From an uncultured Bacilli bacterium (GTDB taxonomy: Bacteria > Bacillota_I > Bacilli_A > ML615J-28 > CAG-313), in assembly GCA_947627685.1 (NCBI GenBank), contig CANQWZ010000052.1, positions 1 to 8,919 of the forward strand: a DNA stretch of 8,919 nucleotides, read 5' to 3'. Made by a program: the position numbers and the translations under genes. Within the stretch, counting starts at the first letter, position 1. The number at the start of each line of letters is the position of its first letter. The notes beneath the pieces were generated by a model, which did no database searches, was not told the DNA's origin, and saw only the letters and a program-made list of their open reading frames with translations. Positions 1 to 4,679 of this stretch are shown here, in pieces.

Positions 1-606
1 AGCATCTAACATATCATCTTCACTTACTTGTTTGGCACCAGCTTCTACCATGTTAATAGCTTTCTTCGTTCCCGCAACCGTTAAATTAATATCTGATGCT
101 TCTAACTCTTCAGCACTAGGGTTAATAACAAACTCACCATTTACTCTACCAACTACTACCCCCGCAATAGGTCCTTCAAAAGGAATATCGGAAATTGATA
201 AAGCAATACTTGAACCTAGCATTGCGGCCATGGCGGAAGAATAATCAGGGTTAGCACTCATAACCATATTAATTACTTGGACTTCGTTGCGATAACCTTC
301 AGCGAAAAGGGGTCTAATAGGACGATCAATTAAACGTGAAACTAATGTTTCATGTTCCGTAGGACGGCCTTCTCTTTTTAAGAAACCGCCAGGAATTTTA
401 CCTGCAGCGTATAATTTTTCTTGATATAAAACAGTTAATGGAAAGAAATCAGTTGCCATTGCTTGATTACTACCAACAGCAGCACTTAGTACTGCGGTAT
501 CTTCATAACGTACAAGACAAGCGCCATTAGCTTGTTTGGCTAATTCTCCTATTTCAATTATAAATTTGCGATTGCGATGTGTATATTCAAATACATGTTT
601 TTCCAT
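1..606 (-). CDS. pnp: Polynucleotide phosphorylase (PNPase), N-terminal part, truncated by window edge
   Basis: This is the first 202 codons of PNPase, the phosphorolytic 3'-to-5' exoribonuclease of mRNA decay that releases nucleoside diphosphates and acts as a cytoplasmic trimer. The frame is open from the ATG at 606 to the left edge, so about 500 residues (second RNase PH-like domain, KH and S1 domains) lie outside. The visible part is the first RNase PH-like domain. It carries the family blocks FFPLTVLYQEKLYAAGKIPG (residues 55-74), FLKREGRP (75-82), SRLIDRPIRPLF (90-101) and SANPDYSSAMAAMLGSS (117-133). The start is fixed by homology (MEKHVFEY...). Its ribosome binding site is weak: GTGAG six or seven bases upstream, while a better AGAAAGGA lies 34 bases upstream behind a small hairpin. 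It follows rpsO on the same strand, as in many bacteria. The identification is secure; only the translation signal is unclear. Confidence 0.97.
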   Translation of the reverse strand, partial: MEKHVFEYTHRNRKFIIEIGELAKQANGACLVRYEDTAVLSAAVGSNQAMATDFFPLTVLYQEKLYAAGKIPGGFLKREGRPTEHETLVSRLIDRPIRPLFAEGYRNEVQVINMVMSANPDYSSAMAAMLGSSIALSISDIPFEGPIAGVVVGRVNGEFVINPSAEELEASDINLTVAGTKKAINMVEAGAKQVSEDDMLDA

Positions 607-619
607 TTTTTCTCACATT

Positions 620-639
620 AGTTTGCCGTATTACAAACT
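620..639 (-). promoter_or_regulatory. Small hairpin in the pnp leader, between a distal SD and the start codon
   Basis: On the minus strand, AGTTTG, an 8-base loop TAATACGG and CAAACT form a perfect 6-bp stem. AGAAAGGA (641-648), a better Shine-Dalgarno match than the proximal GTGAG, lies just upstream. The pnp ATG is at 606, 34 bases beyond that motif, and folding the 20-base hairpin would reduce the distance to about 14. The inverted repeat is seen directly; a role in translation or autoregulation is inference. Known pnp autoregulation in enterobacteria also uses a leader stem, but a much larger one. Confidence 0.4.
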
Positions 640-683
640 ATCCTTTCTATTATTTCATACATAAATGTTTAAATCCTTAAATC

Positions 684-711
684 GAAAGTAAAGGGCATAA
701 AAATATGCCCT
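684..711 (-). terminator. Weak intrinsic terminator between rpsO and pnp
   Basis: Five bases after the rpsO stop, the minus strand reads AGGGCATA, loop TTTT, TATGCCCT: a perfect 8-bp stem with four G-C pairs. A broken pyrimidine tail, TTTACTTT, follows. The interrupted U-run suggests partial termination, so pnp could be fed by readthrough from rpsO. A comparable attenuating terminator between rpsO and pnp is known in Escherichia coli. The hairpin is certain and its efficiency is inferred. Confidence 0.65.
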
Positions 712-716
712 CAGTT

Positions 717-989
717 TTACTTTCTTAAACCTAATTTGGCAATTACTTCACGATAACGTTGTACATCTTTTTTCCTTAAATAATTCAAAAGATTACGACG
801 ATGTCCAACTTTTTTTAACAAACCACGACGATTATGGAAATCATGGATATGAACTTTTAAATGTTCATTAAGTTTATTGATTTCGGCTGTTAAAATCGCA
901 ATTTGAACTTCAGGTGAACCTGTATCGCCTTCAGAACGTGCAAATTCGGCTATAATAGCTGTTTTTTCTTCTTTTGAAACACAAGCCAT
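717..989 (-). CDS. rpsO: 30S ribosomal protein S15 (bS15/uS15)
   Basis: S15 is a primary binder of the 16S rRNA central domain and organises platform assembly of the small subunit. The product has 90 residues against a family norm of 88-89. Conserved blocks are DTGSPEVQIAILT (22-34), RRGLLKKVGHRRNLLNYL (54-71) and the C-terminal RYREVIAKLGLRK. In the RNA-contacting segment the usual DHHSRRGL reads DFHNRRGL (50-57): Asp50 is kept, but the near-invariant Ser is Asn53. The ATG at 989 has a strong AGGGAGG site at 997-1003 with a 7-base spacer, so the start is secure. The gene has its own promoter (1092-1120) and a leader of about 96 nt that could be bound by S15 itself, since leader-mediated autoregulation is known for this family. 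A hairpin separates it from pnp. Confidence 0.98.
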   Translation of the reverse strand: MACVSKEEKTAIIAEFARSEGDTGSPEVQIAILTAEINKLNEHLKVHIHDFHNRRGLLKKVGHRRNLLNYLRKKDVQRYREVIAKLGLRK

Positions 990-1013
990 AATTTTTCCTC
1001 CCTTTCTTTTAAA

Positions 1014-1081
1014 TCTATTTTCTAATAGAATAAATACGCCAATGCTAAAGAAAACGTCGGAAGATTCGTATAACTTTGCAT
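1014..1081 (-). promoter_or_regulatory. Structured rpsO leader RNA, candidate S15 autoregulatory element
   Basis: On the minus strand between the promoter and the SD I see three pairings. (a) ATGCAAAG (1081-1074) pairs with CTTTAGCAT (1050-1042): 8 bp with one bulged A. (b) ATACG (1072-1068) pairs with CGTAT (1038-1034), and CCGA with TTGG could extend it with a G-U pair across a bulge. (c) TCTATT-AGAA-AATAGA (1029-1014) is a 6-bp hairpin just upstream of the SD. Stems (a) and (b) interleave, so they are either alternative folds or a pseudoknot. S15 is known to repress its own mRNA through leader structures, including a pseudoknot in Escherichia coli. Assigning that role here is inference from position and pairing only. 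Confidence 0.45.
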
Positions 1082-1091
1082 AGGTAGTAAT

Positions 1092-1120
1092 ATTTTACCA
1101 CATTTTAGAAAAAATAGCAA
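1092..1120 (-). promoter_or_regulatory. rpsO promoter
   Basis: The minus strand shows TTGCTA (1115-1120), a 17-base spacer and TAAAAT (1092-1097), preceded by TGG, giving an extended -10 (TGn). The expected transcription start is near 1085, which gives a leader of about 96 nt. The -35 hexamer is also the 3' arm of the ribF terminator hairpin. Spacing and box matches make this a good vegetative-sigma promoter; the start site is predicted only. Confidence 0.65.
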
Positions 1121-1142
1121 GTAAAAATAACCCTTTTTGCTA
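1109..1142 (-). terminator. Intrinsic terminator of truB-ribF, overlapping the ribF stop codon
   Basis: TAGCAA (minus strand, 1142-1137, starting with the ribF TAG stop itself) pairs with TTGCTA (1120-1115). Inside it, AAA can pair with UUU past a two-base bulge. A run of six T (1114-1109) follows directly. The stem has few G-C pairs, so termination may be incomplete. The stop codon forms the base of the stem, so terminating ribosomes would cover it. Confidence 0.55.
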
Positions 1143-2084
1143 ATTAATTAATAAATTATAATCATTAGCAATCTTTTTAGCATAAGCTTTATCTTTTGCA
1201 ATTTGTAAAATGAACGCATCTTTTGTAGCAAAAATTATTTCTTTTCTAATGTAATCTACAAATTCAACTTCAATCATTTTATTATAAATGTCTTCTTCAA
1301 AATCAAAAATATGGACCTCAAGTAACATTTCACTTGCTAAATTAAAGCTAGGATTATTCCCTAAATTAGCAATACCTAAATATTTTTGATTTTGATATGT
1401 TACTAAGACAACATAAACACCAGGTAATAATTTACTAAATTCTTGGTTTACTTTAAGGTTGGCTGTAGGAATATTAAGGGTTCTTCCTACTTGATTGCCC
1501 TTAACAACAATACCTTTAATTTTATAAAAACGACCTAAAATATTTTTAACATCCAAAACATCACCTTGTTTTAACAAAGATTTAACAAGACTACTTCCCA
1601 TTTTTTCATCTTTATATTTTATCTCATCAACAATATGGGCAATAATTTTACCATCGGTTAAAGTCGAAATATCGCTAGGCTTACCTATACCACCTTTACC
1701 AAACGAAAAATCAAAACCTACAACTACTTCTTTTACCATATTGGCAACTAAAATATTATTCACAAAATCTTTAGGTGACATATTAGCAATTTCTTGATTA
1801 AATTCAATGATAATTAAATAATCAATAGCTAAGTTTTCTAAGATAGCCTTTTTATCATTTAAGGGAGTAATATAAGTGTTTACAATTTCACGTTTCAAAA
1901 TAAAATCAGGATGAGGATCAAAAGTAAAAACGGCACTTTTTAAATTCTTACTTCTCGCAAGTTCTTGGGTTTTTTTTATTAAAGCCATGTGCGCTAAATG
2001 TATACCATCAAATTGCCCAATTGTGGCGATGATGGGTTCTTTTATTTTGGTTAAATTATCTAAATTAATTCTAACTAATTCCAT
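1140..2084 (-). CDS. ribF: Bifunctional riboflavin kinase / FMN adenylyltransferase
   Basis: RibF phosphorylates riboflavin to FMN and adenylates FMN to FAD in the cytoplasm. The 314 residues match the usual length and two-domain order. The N-terminal nucleotidyltransferase domain (about 1-170) has GQFDGIHLAH (23-32), FTFDPHP (53-59) and VVGFDFSFGKGGIG (121-134). The C-terminal kinase domain (about 183-305) has GRTLNIPTANL (200-210), with the PTAN metal/phosphate motif, and Glu256 in LLEVHIFDF as the likely catalytic base. In the first domain the usual HLGH is HLAH and the SSTxIR segment reads SSLVKS (164-169), so adenylyltransferase activity may be altered; the kinase motifs look intact. The ATG at 2084 lies inside the end of truB (10-base overlap), with only TAAGAG as a ribosome site, which suggests translational coupling. 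No FMN riboswitch precedes it. Confidence 0.95.
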   Translation of the reverse strand: MELVRINLDNLTKIKEPIIATIGQFDGIHLAHMALIKKTQELARSKNLKSAVFTFDPHPDFILKREIVNTYITPLNDKKAILENLAIDYLIIIEFNQEIANMSPKDFVNNILVANMVKEVVVGFDFSFGKGGIGKPSDISTLTDGKIIAHIVDEIKYKDEKMGSSLVKSLLKQGDVLDVKNILGRFYKIKGIVVKGNQVGRTLNIPTANLKVNQEFSKLLPGVYVVLVTYQNQKYLGIANLGNNPSFNLASEMLLEVHIFDFEEDIYNKMIEVEFVDYIRKEIIFATKDAFILQIAKDKAYAKKIANDYNLLIN

Positions 2085-2953
2085 ACTCTTACAGCCCTAT
2101 AAATATTATTTACTAATTCATAAATAGCAATTAGTTTATCATTATCCTTTATTATGAAACGTTTAGGATTTTCGCCTAATTTTGCCTTTACAATTTCAAG
2201 AGAAATTTTCCTACCATATTTAGCTAAAATACTAAATTTATTATCATCAATAATAGGATAATCATCTAATAAATCTAACATATTATAAAGTTTATATTTT
2301 TGATTAATAACATCATCAATTTTATATGCATCATCTATCCTAAATTTGCCAACTCTAGTCCTACAAAGATAAGCCATTAAGGCTGGTATTTGCAAAGCTT
2401 GTCCTATATCATAGCATAAACTACGAATATAAGTACCACTAGAAACCGCAACTTCAATATCAAAATAACAACAATGGTTACGATAAGAAAAGTCTGATAC
2501 ACGTTTAATACTATATATTTCCACGTTTCTTTTAGGAATTTCTACCTTTTCATTTGCTCTAGCATATTCATATAATTTTTTGCCATTAACTTTAATCGCT
2601 GAAAAAATAGGTGGCGTTTGTAAATAACTACCTTGAAAGTTTTTTAAAACTTCATCAACTTTTTTTTCATCGACTTTATCAATAGAAACTTCTTCAGTAA
2701 TGTTACCTTCTAAATCAAAAGTATCACTACTTTTTCCAAGGCAAATAGTTGCTAAATATGTTTTAGTTAAGTGATCAACAAAAGGCCCAATTTTTGTAGC
2801 CTCATTAAGACAAACCAATAAAACACCAGTCGCAAGCGGATCTAATGTACCTAGATGACCAACTTTTTTAGTATTAAAAATTTTACGAATTTGATTTACT
2901 ACATCATGACTTGTCATTTTACTATCTTTATTTATGACTAATATTCCATTCAT
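2075..2953 (-). CDS. truB: tRNA pseudouridine(55) synthase
   Basis: TruB converts U55 in the T-loop of tRNAs to pseudouridine. The 292 residues are of normal length. The catalytic motif GHLGTLDPLATGVL (32-45) has nucleophile Asp38. Other family blocks are TKTY with Tyr66, PPIFSAIKVNGKKLYEYAR (114-132), SSGTYIRSL with Arg177 (171-179) and LCRTRVGKF (196-204). A short C-terminal region (about 245-292) is compatible with the small PUA-like end of bacterial TruB. The ATG at 2953 has GAGGT (2961-2965) with a 7-base spacer. It is first in a transcription unit with ribF, which it overlaps by 10 bases. Many Bacillota have rbfA and infB immediately upstream; here an ABC permease gene and a terminator lie there, so the cluster starts at truB. 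Confidence 0.97.
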   Translation of the reverse strand: MNGILVINKDSKMTSHDVVNQIRKIFNTKKVGHLGTLDPLATGVLLVCLNEATKIGPFVDHLTKTYLATICLGKSSDTFDLEGNITEEVSIDKVDEKKVDEVLKNFQGSYLQTPPIFSAIKVNGKKLYEYARANEKVEIPKRNVEIYSIKRVSDFSYRNHCCYFDIEVAVSSGTYIRSLCYDIGQALQIPALMAYLCRTRVGKFRIDDAYKIDDVINQKYKLYNMLDLLDDYPIIDDNKFSILAKYGRKISLEIVKAKLGENPKRFIIKDNDKLIAIYELVNNIYRAVRVWN

Positions 2954-2970
2954 ATTTATAACCTCGAGTA

Positions 2971-2979
2971 ATTATATCA
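2971..2979 (-). promoter_or_regulatory. truB-ribF promoter, extended -10
   Basis: The minus strand reads TGATATAAT, a perfect extended -10. No good -35 is found 16-18 bases upstream. The -10 ends only 17 bases before the truB ATG, so the predicted transcript would start near 2964, within the SD region, and have a leader of roughly 11 nt. Confidence 0.6.
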
Positions 2980-3010
2980 CAATTTTACTAACAATTCATA
3001 AAAAAAGCCT

Positions 3011-3047
3011 AAAACTAAAAAAATCATCACATTAGTGATGATTTTTT
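3011..3047 (-). terminator. Strong intrinsic terminator after the ABC-2 permease gene
   Basis: ATCATCAC, loop TAAT, GTGATGAT, flanked by A6 and T6-7, can pair over 13 bp (3018-3030 with 3035-3047). On the minus strand it begins one base after the permease TGA stop and ends in TTTTTTT. The symmetric A/T flanks would let it work in both directions, although no plus-strand gene ends here. Confidence 0.85.
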
Positions 3048-3048
3048 A

Positions 3049-3897
3049 TCAATCTAATTCTAATTTTTTCTTTAATAAAAATCTTATAATGAAATATAAA
3101 CCAACAATATAACCAATCATTCCTATTAGATAATTGAAAGAAAAATATTGCAAAATGGTTGTTTCCTTAAAAGGCAATAAAATGCCAATAACAGGGTATA
3201 AGAAACCAAGTTGTGCTGTAAAAACATCACCACCATTAACCATATCAAATCCTATACCAAACGAATAAATAGAAATTGCTGAAATAAGTAGACTACCAAT
3301 TGAAAAGATGGTACTATATACAAAAATGGTTATGACAACACGTGCTTTTCTGACATGTAAACTACTTAAAACCGCAAGTGTAAAAATAAAAGTCATCAAA
3401 ATAGCTAAAGCCCAAAGAATAACTTTTAATACACTCGTAAAAGTAATAAGAGGAATTTTGGCTAAAAAGGAAAATATTTCCGGTAAAATATATGTAAATA
3501 AATTATTACTATATTTTATCGTACCTATACCCATAATAATAAGAAAAGAAAGCACAATAGTAGCTAAAACTTCAATAAACCAAACAAAATTAACAATTAC
3601 TTTTGAAATAATTAATTTATCAAGTGAAATAGGCGTACTAAAGGTTAAATATCCTTCTTTAGTAAATAGTTTCTTATTAATTGAAGATATAGTAAAAATA
3701 ATCCATAAGACAAAAATAGCCGCCAGCATTAAAGTATATAAGGTAATAAAAACCGAAAAAATTATTGTGACAACAAAATTATCTATATTTAATAGACTAG
3801 TAAAACCAACAATAGTCGCTAAAACAATAACAATCAAACTAATAATTAAAAATTCCCGGTAGGAAGATTTAAAATCATATTTTAATAATTTGTGCAT
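3049..3897 (-). CDS. ABC-2-like transporter permease subunit
   Basis: This is a 282-residue integral membrane protein with about six or seven hydrophobic helices (near 16-33, 41-70, 102-123, 150-180, 186-212, 227-242 and 253-274) and a basic C-terminus LLKKKLELD. The segment LFTKEGYLTFSTPIS (77-91) before the third helix is characteristic of ABC-2-type permeases paired with YtrB-like ATPases in Bacillota. The start overlaps the ATPase gene by 16 bases and has GGAG about 10 bases upstream, so the two are co-translated. It ends with TGA followed at once by TAA, then a strong terminator. The substrate is unknown. Related pairs are linked to cell-envelope stress or are unassigned, and nothing here decides. 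Membrane permease is near certain; the exact family is inferred from the motif and its partner. Confidence 0.85.
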   Translation of the reverse strand: MHKLLKYDFKSSYREFLIISLIVIVLATIVGFTSLLNIDNFVVTIIFSVFITLYTLMLAAIFVLWIIFTISSINKKLFTKEGYLTFSTPISLDKLIISKVIVNFVWFIEVLATIVLSFLIIMGIGTIKYSNNLFTYILPEIFSFLAKIPLITFTSVLKVILWALAILMTFIFTLAVLSSLHVRKARVVITIFVYSTIFSIGSLLISAISIYSFGIGFDMVNGGDVFTAQLGFLYPVIGILLPFKETTILQYFSFNYLIGMIGYIVGLYFIIRFLLKKKLELD

Positions 3898-4607
3898 ACT
3901 GATACATCTCCATAACGATACATTTCTCTAAATAATTCATCTAAAGTTTTACCGGTATTATTTTTAATATTTTCAACCGTATCAAAAATGGCAAGGCGTC
4001 CACCATTTATAAACATTGCATAATCTAAAATATTTTGAGCTTCTAAAATTAAATGCGTAGCAAGTATAATGGTGCCGTTTTTATTGTAATTTTCAAGAAT
4101 CAATCGAAAAATTAAATCACGAGCCGCTGGATCTACTCCGGCAATTGGTTCATCAAAAATATATAATTGCGCATTTCTTGATAAAATTAAAACCAAATGT
4201 ACTTTTTCTTTGGTACCTTTTGATAGTGTACCAATACGTGATTTTAAATTAATACCTAATCTTGCTAATAAATCACATGCTTTATCCTTTTCAAAATCTT
4301 CAAAGAAATCATTAAAGTAATTAATAGCATCCATAACAGTTAAATCATCAGCTAAAAAATTACAATCAGGAAGATAGGCCACAATTTTTTTAGTTTCAAT
4401 GCCAGGTTTTAAACCATTAATTAAAACTTCGCCATCATATTGCATTAACAAATTAGCTAAAATTTTTAATAAGGTTGTTTTACCACTGCCATTAGGTCCT
4501 AACAAACCAATAATTTTACCTCTAGGAATATGTACGGATAAATTATCAATGGCAGCATTTTTACCAAATTTTTTAGTTAAATTTTCAATTGTAATAATTT
4601 CATCCAT
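3882..4607 (-). CDS. ABC transporter ATP-binding protein, YtrB-like
   Basis: This 241-residue nucleotide-binding subunit pairs with the permease encoded immediately downstream. Walker A is GPNGSGKT (37-44), the signature is LSKGT (128-132), Walker B is LYIFDE (148-153) with Asp152 and catalytic Glu153, followed by GVDPAARD (157-164), and the switch His is 185 in ATHLI. The Q-loop Gln is missing: the position reads AYLPDCNFL (77-85). LSKG(M/T)KEK, GVDPAAR and the C-terminal GKTLDELFREMY are traits of the YtrB-type subfamily rather than signs of decay. The ATG at 4607 is preceded by AAAGGAGA (AGGAG at 4618-4622, 10-base spacer). Genes of this type are often preceded by a GntR-family repressor; none is present here. 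The transported substrate is not known. Confidence 0.93.
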   Translation of the reverse strand: MDEIITIENLTKKFGKNAAIDNLSVHIPRGKIIGLLGPNGSGKTTLLKILANLLMQYDGEVLINGLKPGIETKKIVAYLPDCNFLADDLTVMDAINYFNDFFEDFEKDKACDLLARLGINLKSRIGTLSKGTKEKVHLVLILSRNAQLYIFDEPIAGVDPAARDLIFRLILENYNKNGTIILATHLILEAQNILDYAMFINGGRLAIFDTVENIKNNTGKTLDELFREMYRYGDVSVCTNY

Positions 4608-4630
4608 AATTTTTTATCTCCTTTTACAAT

Positions 4631-4639
4631 ATTATATCA
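4631..4639 (-). promoter_or_regulatory. Promoter of the YtrB-like ABC operon, extended -10
   Basis: The minus strand reads TGATATAAT, identical to the truB element. Upstream is a run of A and T blocks without a convincing -35. The -10 ends 23 bases before the ATPase ATG, so the leader would be about 17 nt and consist almost only of the ribosome binding site. Confidence 0.6.
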
Positions 4640-4659
4640 AAAAATTTATTTTTTTAAAC

Positions 4660-4679
4660 TAAAAAAGTAAGCTTTTTTA
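4660..4679 (-). terminator. Possible weak terminator at the end of the heterodimeric exporter operon
   Basis: TAAAAAAG, loop CTTA, CTTTTTTA forms an 8-bp stem that includes the TAA stop codon (4677-4679). Only one pair is G-C, and no long T-run follows beyond the stem arm. It may terminate poorly and let transcripts continue into the next ABC operon, which also has its own promoter. Confidence 0.35.

Noticed and set aside
32..244. Plus-strand open frame opposite pnp
   Set aside because: It lies entirely within the antisense of the conserved PNPase first domain.
604..617. pnp beginning at the upstream ATG with TGA read as Trp (Mycoplasma-type code)
   Set aside because: No gene in the window has an internal TGA, all Trp codons are TGG, and the permease ends in TGA. 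The standard code fits. The permease TGA is followed directly by TAA, so this single stop is not decisive alone, but the absence of TGA inside about 2,400 codons is.
2085..3010. FMN riboswitch controlling ribF
   Set aside because: ribF starts inside truB, and the truB leader is too short. No RFN-like conserved elements are seen.
3308..3862. Long plus-strand open frame of 184 codons opposite the permease
   Set aside because: It lies wholly antisense to a clear membrane protein gene, has no good ribosome site, and its Lys/Ile/Val-rich translation resembles no family. It is a by-product of AT-rich codon use.
4399..4662. Plus-strand open frame across the start of the YtrB-like ATPase
   Set aside because: It is antisense to the Walker A region and to the promoter, with no family resemblance.
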